This document shows, in pieces, positions 1-9,416 of a stretch of DNA of 64,000 bases. Under the pieces are notes generated by a model. The model did no database searches and had not been told where the DNA came from. It saw only the letters and a list, made by a program, of their open reading frames with translations. Within the stretch, counting starts at the first letter, position 1. Each line of letters begins with the position of its first letter. Made by a program: the position numbers and the translations under genes. The stretch comes from CAVPMW01 sp963706515. Its GTDB lineage: Bacteria > Chloroflexota > Anaerolineae > Anaerolineales > UBA4823. The stretch covers positions 248,001 to 312,000 of the forward strand of contig CAVPMW010000017.1 in assembly GCA_963706515.1 (NCBI GenBank), read 5' to 3'.

Positions 1-387
1 ACGCCCGACTACGGGATTGAAAAGCCGCCTGCCCAGGCAATTATCCAAAAGCTGGCGCCCCAAGAAGGGGAAGGCCCGGTGCAGATGATACCATTCGACC
101 AGCTTGTGCCCGGCTCGTACGAGGTGAATGTCTCGCCGACTCGCGATCTCTGCCCAACCCTGGACTACGGTTGTCCAGCTTTGGAACAGGTATTCTCTGA
201 TTTTACCAAGATGGTCAACAACGAAATAAAGAGCGGCAAGCTGCCTGACGCGAAAGGTGCGATGGTGATCGAGGACTGGCAGAAAGACCTGAAAAAGGCA
301 ACCATGCGGATCACCTGGACAGAAAACAACAAGCCACAGAGCTACGATCATGCAGTATTTCTCCACCGGGACCGTGGGGAGGAGTAG
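1..387 (+). CDS. C-terminal part of an unidentified protein, cut by the left window edge
   Basis: The frame is open from base 1, so only the last ~128 residues are present; the internal ATG at 79 is probably not the true start. I do not recognise the family. The end of the protein (TMRITWTENNKPQSY then a stop shortly after) resembles the C-terminal beta strands of pilin-like or PilV-like proteins, but this is weak. An LCPTLDYGC segment holds two cysteines that could pair. It ends 82 bp before the cytochrome genes and may share their transcript. Confidence 0.5.
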   Translation, partial: TPDYGIEKPPAQAIIQKLAPQEGEGPVQMIPFDQLVPGSYEVNVSPTRDLCPTLDYGCPALEQVFSDFTKMVNNEIKSGKLPDAKGAMVIEDWQKDLKKATMRITWTENNKPQSYDHAVFLHRDRGEE

Positions 388-469
388 GGTCCGCTGCAGA
401 CGCCAACCACTGACCCCTGCAACCGATACCTTTGCGTACAGACTGCCATGATGGGAGGGAAATAACCAG

Positions 470-1312
470 ATGTCGCGGACGAATTTGGAAATTACTCTTG
501 GGATAATCCTGGTGATCATTTCAAGCATTGCAGTTCTGGTATATGGACTGAATGAGAATCAGCGCATGGAAACCGAGAAGCTGGCTGCCACCGCGCGCTC
601 GATCGAGCACGGGGCAGAATTGTTCGATAGCCAGTGCAGCCGCTGCCATGGGAAACAGGGGCTCGGCATCCAGGGACTTTGCCCGCCCTTGAACGACCGC
701 TACTTCTTCGACCAGCGTCTCAAAGATGTTGGCTGGAGCGGGAGCCAGGAGGATTACATCATCGCCACCGCCTCCAGCGGTCGCATGGCGTCTACCCGCC
801 CGCAGCAGTATCCGGGGAATGGCACTCCCGCAATGCCTTCTTTCTCTGAGCGTTACAGCGGACCCTTACGCGATGATCAGATCAGCGATATTGCCGCGTT
901 CATCATGAACTGGAAATCGACTGCCCAGCTCGTCCAAACGACCACTGCCCCGGCAGGGCAAGAGGTTGGAACCAATATACAGGCGGTGCTCCCGAAAGGT
1001 GATCCGACCAGCGGCGAGAAACTTGCGGTCGAGAAAGGCTGTACAGCCTGCCATATCGATAATCCCACCGGACCTCCCTGGAAACCAACTGCAGACCAGC
1101 CGGGGATCGGTGATCGCGCCGCCACCCGAATTAACCAGGCGGGTTACACCGGCAAAGCCAGCACTGCAGACCAATACCTGTTTGAATCCATCGTAAATTC
1201 AAGCGCGTATCTTGTCCCGCCCTTCACAGATATCATGCCGAAGACCTTTGGGACGCAATTAACTGCGCAGCAAACCGCTGATCTCATTGCATACTTGCTG
1301 ACCATTAAATAG
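470..1312 (+). CDS. Membrane-anchored diheme cytochrome c
   Basis: A 280-residue electron carrier outside the membrane. Residues ~7-27 form one hydrophobic anchor. Two c-type heme sites are visible: CSRCH at residues 56-60 and CTACH at 191-195. Candidate axial methionines lie in AMPSF (~122) and DIMPK near the C-terminus. The ATG follows a GGGAGG Shine-Dalgarno. The next cytochrome starts 8 bp downstream, so the two are surely co-transcribed. No oxidase or complex III gene is in view, so the partner is unknown. Arrangement of two cytochrome c folds in tandem is clear; function as a carrier to a terminal oxidase or reductase is inference. Confidence 0.88.
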   Translation: MSRTNLEITLGIILVIISSIAVLVYGLNENQRMETEKLAATARSIEHGAELFDSQCSRCHGKQGLGIQGLCPPLNDRYFFDQRLKDVGWSGSQEDYIIATASSGRMASTRPQQYPGNGTPAMPSFSERYSGPLRDDQISDIAAFIMNWKSTAQLVQTTTAPAGQEVGTNIQAVLPKGDPTSGEKLAVEKGCTACHIDNPTGPPWKPTADQPGIGDRAATRINQAGYTGKASTADQYLFESIVNSSAYLVPPFTDIMPKTFGTQLTAQQTADLIAYLLTIK

Positions 1313-1320
1313 GCTGGAAC

Positions 1321-2151
1321 ATGGTCACATCTGGAAAGCTTCGCTCTCTCGGATACGCTGTCCTGGGATTTTTCATAATCGTTCTTTTGTGGATCGGCGT
1401 CAAACAGGCAAGCGCGCAATCGCAAGACCAACTGCAGCAGGGGGCACAATTATATTCTGAGAATTGCGCGGTCTGTCATGGAGCGAATGGGGAAGGGCGA
1501 GTCGGCGCCACCTTGGCGAAGAACTGGCCCTCCATCCGCCCTGAGCTGACCGTGCGGACGATTATCGAGCAGGGAGTACCCGGCTCGCCGATGCCGGCCT
1601 GGGGGAAGATTTTTGGCGGACCGCTGACAGAAGACCAGATCAATGCGCTTTTGGTTTACATCCTGAGCTGGCAGACCGGAGGTGTGCCAAACCTGACGCC
1701 ACTCCCGACCGCAACCCTGCATCCTCCGATTACCCCAGTCCCCAATGTGACCGGGAATCCCAACCAGGGTGCAGTCGTGTTCGCGCAGAACTGCGTCATG
1801 TGCCACGGCGCATCCGGGGAGGGGAGGTCGGGTGCAGTGCTGGCCAAAGATTGGCCTTCCGTGCGCCCTGACCTGACGATCAAAACGACCATTGAGAATG
1901 GGATTCCAGGGTCGCGGATGCCCGCGTGGGGACAGGCGAACGGTGGTCCGCTTAGCGAGCAAGAAATCGATGATACAGTCGCTTACGTAATGGCGCTTCC
2001 GCCGGTAAACGTCGTTCAGCCGACCGAACCGCCCTCGACCCTTGTCGATATTCCCTGGATGCGCGGTTGGGGCGGCGTGCTGTTATTCGTGGTGCTGTTC
2101 TTGGTGATCGTACTCGCGGCAATACTATTGCAGCGCAAGAAAGAAACCTGA
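1321..2151 (+). CDS. Diheme cytochrome c with two near-identical heme domains and two membrane anchors
   Basis: A 276-residue protein with an N-terminal membrane segment (~10-27), two repeated cytochrome c domains and a C-terminal membrane segment (~246-268) followed by a basic tail. Heme sites are CAVCHG (49-53) and CVMCHG (158-162). The domains repeat the same context (GEGR, LAK-WPS-RP-LT, GxPGSxMPAWG), so the gene arose by internal duplication. A proline-rich linker joins them. Methionines in both MPAWG motifs are likely axial ligands. It follows the first cytochrome by 8 bp. Confidence 0.88.
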   Translation: MVTSGKLRSLGYAVLGFFIIVLLWIGVKQASAQSQDQLQQGAQLYSENCAVCHGANGEGRVGATLAKNWPSIRPELTVRTIIEQGVPGSPMPAWGKIFGGPLTEDQINALLVYILSWQTGGVPNLTPLPTATLHPPITPVPNVTGNPNQGAVVFAQNCVMCHGASGEGRSGAVLAKDWPSVRPDLTIKTTIENGIPGSRMPAWGQANGGPLSEQEIDDTVAYVMALPPVNVVQPTEPPSTLVDIPWMRGWGGVLLFVVLFLVIVLAAILLQRKKET

Positions 2152-2184
2152 TTCTGAAAGCAATTCCTCGCTAAATATGATTTA

Positions 2185-2213
2185 TTGACATCCTTACCTG
2201 GATGAGGTATCCT
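2185..2213 (+). promoter_or_regulatory. Promoter of the SRP RNA gene
   Basis: TTGACA at 2185-2190, a 17-base spacer, then TATCCT at 2208-2213. Transcription would start close to 2221, exactly where the SRP RNA stem begins. The -35 is a perfect consensus match. Confidence 0.75.
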
Positions 2214-2220
2214 ACTGCGC

Positions 2221-2329
2221 GTGTCCGGGTGGGTCCGGCGCGGCAGAAACCTGCGAACCCCGTCAGGTCCGAGAGGAAGCAGCGGTAAGGAGGTCACTCT
2301 GGGTGCCGCCGGGTTGCCTGCCCGGACAT
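2221..2329 (+). ncRNA. ffs: Signal recognition particle RNA (4.5S-type)
   Basis: The conserved SRP domain IV is plain: CAGGTCC, a GAGA tetraloop, then GGAAGCAGC at about 2264-2283, the binding site for Ffh. The ends GTGTCCGGG (2221-2229) and CCCGGACAT (2321-2329) pair to close the long hairpin. At ~109 nt it is the short bacterial form without an Alu domain. A good sigma-70 promoter sits directly upstream. Confidence 0.93.
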
Positions 2330-2401
2330 ATTCTTAACACCTCACCTTACCCTCTCTTTTTCAAACTCCGCGGCGGCTTATTCTGATAGAATTGATTTCC
2401 T

Positions 2402-3782
2402 ATGAAGGTCTGGTTGTTCCGCCTGGCTGGGGTGGTATGTGTGCTTATCGGGATTCTCCTCGTTTTTTCCGGCACAGCGAAAACGATCACCCTGCTGAAG
2501 AATGGGGATCCAGAAATCCTGCACACCCATTCCCTCCGTGTAATAGATCTCCTTTCTGGGCAGGCTATCCAGCTCGCAATCGATGATCGCCTGCGACCTG
2601 GAAACGACCATTTCTTGATCGACGGTGAGACCATCCAGCTCGACCAGTCTGCCTGGTACCTCATCTCCGCAGATGGCAAAATCTCCAGGCAACGTTCGTC
2701 CGAACGGATACCGGGAAATGTGCTGGCGCAGGCAGGGCTGCAGCTATTCCCCGGGGACCGCATCCTGGTGGATGGCAAGCCGGCGCCTGCGGGGGAAATG
2801 ATCCATTATGCTCCAACTCACAGCCTCCAGCTGATACGCGGTGTTTCATTCTATATGGATAGCCCGACCGGGGAAAAACCGGTGACCTCGTCCAGGTCGA
2901 CGATTGGGCAGGCGCTGGCGGATAACGGGATTTATCTTACTCGCCTCCGACTATATCTCGCCTACCCTCGAACGCTCACCGGTCGCAGAAAGCAAGATTG
3001 AATGGCGCCCGGCGCAGACACTAGAGGTGGAGGATTCCGGGGAGCGACAGCAGATCAGGACGCCAGCCAGGACGGTAGGCGAAGCTCTGGCTCAGGCTGG
3101 GATCCCTTTACAGGGGTTGGATTACAGCGTGCCGGCGCCCAACGAGCCTGTCTCGCAGGATCAAGTGATCCATGTCGTGCGCGTGAAAGAGGAGCTGGCG
3201 TTCGAGCAAACTCCTCTACCCTTTGAGTCGGAATTGCAGCCGGCGCCTGAAGTCGAGCTCGACCAGACAGCTGTATTGCAGCCAGGTCAGCCAGGAGTGA
3301 CGACCCGGCGGGTTCGCATCCGTTACGAGGATGGTAAGGAAGTTACCCGCAGTGTCGAGGCAGAATGGATCAGCAGCAAGCCGGTCAAACAGGTCGTTGG
3401 GTATGGGACGAAAGTGGTCGTGCGCAAGCTGAATACTCCAGGCGGCACAATCGAATATTGGCGTGCGGTTCCCATGTATGCCACCTCCTATTCTCCTTGC
3501 CGGATCTTTAAAGACCATTGCGACTCGTATACTGCCAGCGGTGCGGAGCTGAAGAGAGGCATCGTTGCCATGCGCGGATATTGGTACACATATTACGGCG
3601 GCACTCAGGTTTACGTGCCCGGATACGGAAATGGGACCGTGGCCGACGTCGGTGGGGGTATCCCCGGGAGGTTTTGGCTCGATTTAGGGTACAGCGATTC
3701 TGATTATGTATCCTGGCATCAAACCGTAACGGTATATTTTCTCACACCTGTCCCCAGTGACATCATGTGGATATTGAAATAG
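2402..3782 (+). CDS. G5 and 3D domain cell-wall protein (DUF348 repeats), frame broken once
   Basis: Two overlapping frames (2402-3001 and about 2904-3782) form one ~460-residue protein. Order: N-terminal membrane segment; DUF348-like repeats (one containing RTVGEALAQAG); a G5 domain around RRVRIRYEDGKEVTR; and a C-terminal 3D domain with MYATSYSPC, ADVGGGIPG and LDLGYSD, whose three aspartates give the domain its name. This layout matches YabE/RpfB-like proteins acting on peptidoglycan. The frame changes by one base near 2937-2945, between NGIYL and SDYISPTLE. It sits directly before envelope polysaccharide genes. Confidence 0.8.
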
Positions 3783-3785
3783 TTC

Positions 3786-5249
3786 ATGAACGTTCCGGAG
3801 CCACCTGGCGATAGTGATCTCGCCCCTGCTGCAGCTGAATCTACAGGTGAAGAAAAAAAACATCCGTCCGGTAGCGGCTTGCTCCAGCTAAAATTAAATA
3901 ATTTTTTCAGGCTGCTCGTCGGACCCGGCGCCAGGGAAGGCTACCTGGCTTCTGTTGACCAGGCGCTCATCAGCCTTAGCAATTTTATTGCCACAATCAT
4001 CATCGCCAGAAATGTATCCCCTACCGAGCTGGGTGTTTATGGAGTAGGCTTTACCACCCTGCGCCTCATTCGCTCCGTTCAGGAAGGACTCACCATTCAA
4101 CCCCTGAATTCATTCGGGGCCGGTGAAGACGCCTTACAATTTAAGCGCTACGCTACCAGCACCAGCATTATCCAGCTGGGTTTTGCGGTAGGGACGGCGG
4201 CGATATTTTTTCTCAGCGGGGTTGTTTTGACCCGCCTGGGAAATGACCTGGCAGGCCCAACCATGGCTTCGCTGTGGTTTCCGGTTTTTTTCTGGCAGCT
4301 GCAGGAATATATACGGCGCATGCTCTATGCGCGCGGTCAGATCAGCAGCGCAGTTGCCAATACGGTTCTGGCAAATGTCCCGCGGCTGATCTTATTAGCC
4401 TGGTGGGCGCGCATGGGAGATTTGAGCGGCGTGAAAGGCCTGGATGCGATTGCCTGGGGAGCGCTGATTGCCCTCTTCCAGGGATTAATCGCTACACGGC
4501 ACTATTGGACGAGAAAGTTCGATAACCTGCGCACAACGTGGCTGCGAAATTGGGATTTTGGTCGCTGGGTAATCGGGGGAAATGTAGCCAACTGGATTTC
4601 GGTTGAATTCTATCCCGTACTGACTGCCGGGTTGATCAGCTTTGCTGCGGCAGGCGCTTACCGGGCTTTACAAAATGTGGTGGCGCCCATCCAGCTCCTC
4701 TTGCGCGCCGTAGATACATTTTTACTGCCGCGGGCTGCCCGGATTTTCAAGCAGTCCGGCTGGCCGGAGCTGATGCGCACCTTACGCCTGATCTATATTT
4801 TTTCGGGCATACCGATTTTTCTTTCACTGGCATTTATCGTAATATTTCGCACACAAATCCTGTTCTTGCTCTACGGCACCACTTATCTGGAGTACAGCAA
4901 CGGCGTAATCCTGTTGGCGATTTTTTACGCCTTCTGGTTTGCTTCGACGCCCATCCAGACTACCCTTGAAGCTATCCGCCTCAGCCGGCCCATCTTCATT
5001 GCAAACCTGTTCGCTATATTGGCGATGTTTACTGTGGGGATATGGATGATCGACCAGTGGGGCGTTTACGGGACAATGACCGGTCAGATACTGAACGCTA
5101 TGATCGTGTGCTTGATCCTCGGCTGGGCGTGGCGAGTGGTGAGGCACAGTCCGGCGATAGTGAGCGCTTCAGAGCCGGGATTCAGGAGTGGAGCCGGGAG
5201 CGTGGCAGCCGCCCGTTCCAACCCGGCTGCCAGCGGTACCAGAAAGTAA
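3786..5249 (+). CDS. Polysaccharide flippase (Wzx/MATE-like membrane transporter)
   Basis: A 487-residue multi-pass membrane protein of the oligosaccharide flippase superfamily, with about 12-14 hydrophobic segments after a ~45-residue hydrophilic N-terminus and a polar C-terminal tail. Family members move lipid-linked sugars across the membrane for surface polymers. The segment DQALISLSNFIATIIIARN matches the typical first transmembrane hairpin of polysaccharide exporters. It starts 3 bp after the G5/3D gene and faces a sugar transferase gene. Substrate cannot be read from sequence. Confidence 0.8.
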   Translation: MNVPEPPGDSDLAPAAAESTGEEKKHPSGSGLLQLKLNNFFRLLVGPGAREGYLASVDQALISLSNFIATIIIARNVSPTELGVYGVGFTTLRLIRSVQEGLTIQPLNSFGAGEDALQFKRYATSTSIIQLGFAVGTAAIFFLSGVVLTRLGNDLAGPTMASLWFPVFFWQLQEYIRRMLYARGQISSAVANTVLANVPRLILLAWWARMGDLSGVKGLDAIAWGALIALFQGLIATRHYWTRKFDNLRTTWLRNWDFGRWVIGGNVANWISVEFYPVLTAGLISFAAAGAYRALQNVVAPIQLLLRAVDTFLLPRAARIFKQSGWPELMRTLRLIYIFSGIPIFLSLAFIVIFRTQILFLLYGTTYLEYSNGVILLAIFYAFWFASTPIQTTLEAIRLSRPIFIANLFAILAMFTVGIWMIDQWGVYGTMTGQILNAMIVCLILGWAWRVVRHSPAIVSASEPGFRSGAGSVAAARSNPAASGTRK

Positions 5250-6328
5250 TCAAGATCGCCAGAAAGAATAATTTAAGGTTAAACCTCAGGGAGCGGTGGG
5301 CAATATACAGGCGATCGAAGCGCAGCTTTTGGCGGGGGGAGAGAAAATAATCGCCAGCCACCTGGGCAAGCCCAGCCAGTCCCTGGAGAAACGCGATGGC
5401 GGTCGGCATATTCAGGCATGGACTGCAGGTAATCATAAACCAGGACAGTCCGCTGCGGGCGCGGTCCGACGAAACTCATTTCGCCTTTTATGATATTGAT
5501 GAGCTGGGGGAGCTCGTCCAGGGCGCTTTTACGCAATAAGCGGCCGAAGCGCAGCACGCGTTCGTCTCCCAGCTTAGCCAGCACCGGACCCGTAGCCTCC
5601 TCCGCGCCAGCGACCATGGTACGGAACTTGAGCTGGCGGAAATTGCAGCCGCCTCTTCCCACCGAGTTTTTGATAAATACAACCGGACCCGGATCTTCGA
5701 GCCAGATTAAAAATGCGGCAAAGAGCCAAAAGGGGGAGGTCAGCACGATAGCAAATAAGCTCAGCAGCAGGTCAAACGAGCGGATCGCCGCCGTTTCAGG
5801 TGAAGGATTGCCAATCCGCTGGTGGTGCAGTCGGAGGACCTGCTGGCGGCAGACCTCGGGCGGAGGCGCGTTATTCTCCCACCAGCCGATCTCCAGCCCG
5901 GTCAGGATTAAGCCTCCCAGAAATGCACCTATCGAGGCAGCTATGGGAAGGACGAACAGGATTGCTGTGCTGCCAGCCAGGCTGCCTGGGGTTGGCGGGA
6001 CGCTCCTGACTGCCAGGGAGAATAAAACGATGGCCAGACTCGTGAGCAGACCGGCGAGGAATGCGCTGCGGTAGCGCCAGGCAAGGGAGATCCGCAGTGC
6101 TGACAGGGCGCGCCCAAGGAGCAGGGTGAGGAAGGCGGCGACCAGGAAAATCCCGAGGGGAAAAATTATGGTCGTTGGCGGAAGAAGGAGATGGAGACGG
6201 TAGTAAAAATACCAGGCGAATCCGGTCAGAAGAATAAAGAGACCCCAATAAAGTATGATTTTCCCATCGCGGGCGAGCAGGGTGAGATGCAGGGGCCGGG
6301 TAACAGGCTCGGTCGGTTTGCCGTTCAC
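5182..6328 (-). CDS. Membrane sugar-phosphate transferase (WcaJ/RfbP-type), frame broken near its C-terminus
   Basis: About 380 residues: several N-terminal membrane segments, then the bacterial sugar transferase domain (RSFDLLLSLFAIVL, LKFRTMV, LDELPQLINIIKGEMSFVG, GPRPQ). Such enzymes transfer a sugar-1-phosphate to undecaprenyl phosphate, the first step of repeat-unit synthesis. The open frame ends early at 5279; after 5381-5383 (a CCC run) the expected ending GLAQVAGDYFLSPRQKL continues in another frame to 5182. One surplus base explains this. The 3' end overlaps the convergent flippase by 68 bp. Confidence 0.82.
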
Positions 6329-6380
6329 AGAGTAATTATACCTGCCTGTTATTTTCTCCAGCTTGCGGAGTAATAAAACT

Positions 6381-6493
6381 AGTGTTCCGTCAAACCTGAT
6401 TTTTTAGAAGGAATTGGCAGAAACGGAACACTTTAAGCTTTGTCCAGGCTTTGAAGTTCGGAATTCAAATTCTATTTTGAGCCTGGACAAAGC
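6381..6493. repeat. Two consecutive inverted repeats between sugar transferase and LCP genes
   Basis: AGTGTTCCGT (6381-6390) pairs perfectly with ACGGAACACT (6423-6432). GCTTTGTCCAGGCT (6437-6450) pairs perfectly with AGCCTGGACAAAGC (6480-6493). Loops are 32 and 29 bases. They lie upstream of the LCP gene and upstream of the divergent sugar transferase gene, so they could be regulatory stems or degenerate mobile-element ends. No protein is encoded here. Confidence 0.6.
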
Positions 6494-6588
6494 ACTCGGA
6501 TGAGATAATTTGATATGGGACCAGGGCTGAAGACCGCCTGGAGAAACTGATATAATCCGGTGTTTGGAGGCAGACAAGGAGATAACGA

Positions 6589-7773
6589 ATGAGTTCAAGT
6601 GAGACGCCAGGTACACCTGCTCCAGCGCACAAACGAAGGAATTGATGGTTCCTGCTGGCAGGCGTGTTTCTGGTGATATTGATTTTCGGCGGGTTTGGGT
6701 ACCTACAATTGCAGAGGCGCCTGACACAGCCCCTGGGACCCGCACTTAATTTACCGACGAAAGAGCCGACGGCGGTCCCGGTGGCATTAATTTTACCGAC
6801 TGTCACCCATCCGGTCGATCTCTCAATAACACCGTCTGCCTCTCTGGTGACTGAAATTCCGGCTTCACCAACGAGCATACCAACGGCGACCCCTAAGCCC
6901 CTTTGCGGGGGTCCTGCGGTTATGTACGTACTGGGCATAGGAGCAGACGCCGATATTCAATACCGCTACGGCCTGGCGGACGCCATTCGCATAGCCAGGG
7001 TTGATTTTGTTACCCCCAAGATTACGGTGCTCTCCATGCCGCGTGATTTGTGGGTTAAGATCCCGGATATTGCCACCCATTATGGGATTACCGAAGGGAA
7101 GCTCAACCAGGCTTACTTCTACGGCTCTCCAGGCATGGGCTACTACCAGGGTCCCGGAGGGGCTCCAGGTCTCCTGGCGCGCGCGCTGGACTTGAACTTT
7201 GGATTGACGGTCGAGCATTATGGCGCGGTAAATATGGAAACGTTCAAGAAGATCGTCGATGCGGTTGGGGGGATCGATATCTACCTGCCGAATGACGTCG
7301 ACGGACGACCGATCGATGCCAAAACGGAAGATATGGGTTATTTTACGGCGGGACAGAAACATTTTAATGGAGACCAGGCGCTGCGCTTCTCGCGGATCCG
7401 AAAAAAATACAATGATTTCACGCGCATGGACAACCAGACCATGGTGCTGTGCGCCTTGCGCAAAAAAATCACCTCAGCAGCAGTGCTCCCCAAAATCCCG
7501 CAGATCATCAATTCTTTCGTCGGCTCTGTCCAAACTGATTTGAGCCTGGAACAGATCGGCCAGCTTGCCTGTTTGCTGCCCAGCCTGAAGCGGGAGAATA
7601 TCCTGTTTACCGGCCTGCCGCCAGAAATCTTTTCCCCTGCCCGGGAGTACAGTGATGCCTTGAAAAATGAGACCTTCGTGCTGGACGTGGATAATAAGGT
7701 GGTTCGAGATTATATCGACCAGTTCATTGCGGGTACGTGGCCTACAGTCCCCGACGAACCGACCTGCCCATGA
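6589..7773 (+). CDS. LytR-CpsA-Psr family ligase with a stop codon at position 19
   Basis: LCP enzymes attach undecaprenyl-linked glycopolymers to the cell wall. The domain (PKITVLSMPRDLWVKIP, LNQAYFYG, VDAVGGIDIYLP, ALRFSRIRKKYNDFTRMD) carries the arginines expected to bind the polyprenyl pyrophosphate. The natural start is ATG 6589, preceded by AAGGAG, giving a basic stretch then a membrane anchor. Codon 19 is TGA (6643-6645) where TGG (Trp) would be natural. Restart at GTG 6664 would begin inside the anchor. A substitution or base-call error is likely. Its stop overlaps rsmA (ATGA). Confidence 0.85.
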
Positions 7774-8648
7774 TCCCTGAAAAATCGAGTGCGCCAGCCC
7801 TCTTGCGAAAATATGGGGTGGTCCCGGATAAGAGACTCGGTCAAAATTTCCTGGTAGATATAAACGCACTAATGCGGGTGGTCGACAGTGCGGAAATCTT
7901 GCCGGCGGATACAGTCCTTGAAATCGGAGCGGGCCTGGGCAGCCTGACCCAGCTGCTGGCGCAGTCTGCCAGGCGAGTCATTGCAGTGGAGGTCTCTCCA
8001 AAGCTGGTCGAGATCCTGCGCAGAGAGCTGATCCACTTTGATAATGTTGCGATCATCCAGGGTGATATTCTCCGCATCGACCTGGCTGACTTGTTCGATG
8101 CACCTGTGCATGCACCTGCGGATGCGTCCAATGTAAGCCAGGGTTACCTGGTGGTGGCAAACATCCCCTACTATATTACCTCGGCTCTGTTCAAGCATTT
8201 ATTGGAAAATGCCCGCCGCCCGCGGCGGATGGTACTGACTGTCCAACGCGAAGTGGGGGAGCGCATCTGTGCGCAGCCGGATGAGATGAGCCTCCTGGCG
8301 TTGAGCGTTCAGGTTTATGGATCACCGCAGATTGCCGCTCGCATCCCTGCGGCTGCGTTTTATCCTGTTCCGAAGGTGGATTCGGCAGTGGTAAGGGTAG
8401 ACATGTACGCCTCACCAGTTATACCCAGCCAGGATTTGGTCGAATTTTTCCGGCTGGCGAAAGCTGGTTTCAGCCAAAAACGGAAAATGCTGCGCAATGC
8501 TCTCTCCGCCGGGATGCACTGCTCTCCACAGAATGCGCAAGAGCGCCTGCAGGCTGCGGGAATCGAGCCATCCCGCCGGGCAGAGACACTCAGCCTGGAA
8601 GAATGGCGCGGGCTGGTCAGCCTTTGGAAGGCGTATCCAGATTCTTGA
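7770..8648 (+). CDS. rsmA: 16S rRNA (adenine1518/1519-N6)-dimethyltransferase
   Basis: RsmA/KsgA dimethylates two adenines in the 3' hairpin of 16S rRNA. Visible motifs: LGQNFLVD, the SAM loop LEIGAGLGSLT, acidic VEVSPKLVEI, QGDILRID, the catalytic NIPYYIT, and the C-terminal FSQKRKMLRNAL and RAETLSLEEW. Length 292 residues is typical. I choose ATG 7770, which overlaps the stop of the LCP gene, rather than the in-frame codon at 7737 that would extend back into it. A short insert near residues 110-125 is rich in Ala, Pro and Asp. Confidence 0.95.
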   Translation: MIPEKSSAPALLRKYGVVPDKRLGQNFLVDINALMRVVDSAEILPADTVLEIGAGLGSLTQLLAQSARRVIAVEVSPKLVEILRRELIHFDNVAIIQGDILRIDLADLFDAPVHAPADASNVSQGYLVVANIPYYITSALFKHLLENARRPRRMVLTVQREVGERICAQPDEMSLLALSVQVYGSPQIAARIPAAAFYPVPKVDSAVVRVDMYASPVIPSQDLVEFFRLAKAGFSQKRKMLRNALSAGMHCSPQNAQERLQAAGIEPSRRAETLSLEEWRGLVSLWKAYPDS

Positions 8649-9408
8649 TGTTATCTAATAAAGGGGGCTGCCGCCTTTCCGGGTTAATATGGCGATAACG
8701 ATACATCATTTGCCAAACCCGGATGGCTGCTTCGATTTGGATGCGCAGGGACATTTTTGATTTCCCCCAGCGCCTGTCCGCAAAATAAATAGGGATCTCC
8801 TTAAAAGTGAAACCCATTTTGTGGGCTAAACACGCAATCTCAACCTGGAACGAATAACCGTTCGAGCGCACCTGGTCCCAAGGTATTCCTTCAATTATAT
8901 TGGCCCGATACAGGCGAAATCCACCGGTCACATCCCGGATTGGCAGGTTGAGCAGCGTGCGCGCGTAGAAGTTGCCAAACGCGGACAAAGACTTCCTCCA
9001 AATGGGCCAGCGCTCGTCCACCGATCCGCCGGGAATATAGCGGGAGCCAATTACGATATCGCAGGTTTTCAGGGCGGCTGCCATCTCAACCAGCTTCTCC
9101 GGTGGGTGGGAAAAATCGGCGTCCATCTGGGTCACCGCCGATGTTCCGGAGGCAATTGCCTGGTGAAATCCCGCGATGTAAGCCGGCCCCAGCCCGAGCT
9201 TCTTCTCTCTGTGTATGACTGAGAGCCGCCCGGGGTAAGATTGGGCGAGGGCATCAGCTAAATCGCCGGTCCCATCGGGGCTGTTATCATCGACAATCAG
9301 CATGCTCAGCTGAGGCAGCGGCAGAGAGAGAACAGAAGAAACCAACTTGGGCAGGTTTTCTGCTTCATTAAAAGTAGGAATGATTACTGTAATTTCAGAT
9401 GGGCTCAT
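8617..9408 (-). CDS. Polyprenol phosphate mannosyltransferase-like GT2 glycosyltransferase
   Basis: A 263-residue family-2 glycosyltransferase of the DPM1 type, which charges a polyprenyl phosphate with a sugar from a nucleotide sugar. Motifs: VIIPTFNEAENLPKLV, VDDNSPDGTGD, QMDADFSHPPEKL (metal-binding DxD region), GSRYIPGGS, RDVTGGFRLYR and the C-terminal GKSKM. No membrane domain follows, so it is the soluble short form. It converges with rsmA, overlapping by 32 bp. Mannose as donor sugar is inferred from the family. Confidence 0.85.
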   Translation of the reverse strand: MSPSEITVIIPTFNEAENLPKLVSSVLSLPLPQLSMLIVDDNSPDGTGDLADALAQSYPGRLSVIHREKKLGLGPAYIAGFHQAIASGTSAVTQMDADFSHPPEKLVEMAAALKTCDIVIGSRYIPGGSVDERWPIWRKSLSAFGNFYARTLLNLPIRDVTGGFRLYRANIIEGIPWDQVRSNGYSFQVEIACLAHKMGFTFKEIPIYFADRRWGKSKMSLRIQIEAAIRVWQMMYRYRHINPERRQPPLLDNIKNLDTPSKG

Positions 9409-9416
9409 GGTCCGCG

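Noticed and set aside
2904..3001. Two separate genes for the DUF348 part and the G5/3D part
   Set aside because: Domains complete one known architecture and overlap in different frames at one point, so a single frame change is simpler.
5490..6074. A 194-residue plus-strand frame inside the sugar transferase
   Set aside because: Ser/Arg-rich shadow of a clear minus-strand enzyme.
6643..6645. TGA read as tryptophan (alternative genetic code)
   Set aside because: TGA serves as normal stop for several genes here (for example rsmA and its LCP neighbour), so one in-frame TGA is better explained by a point change.
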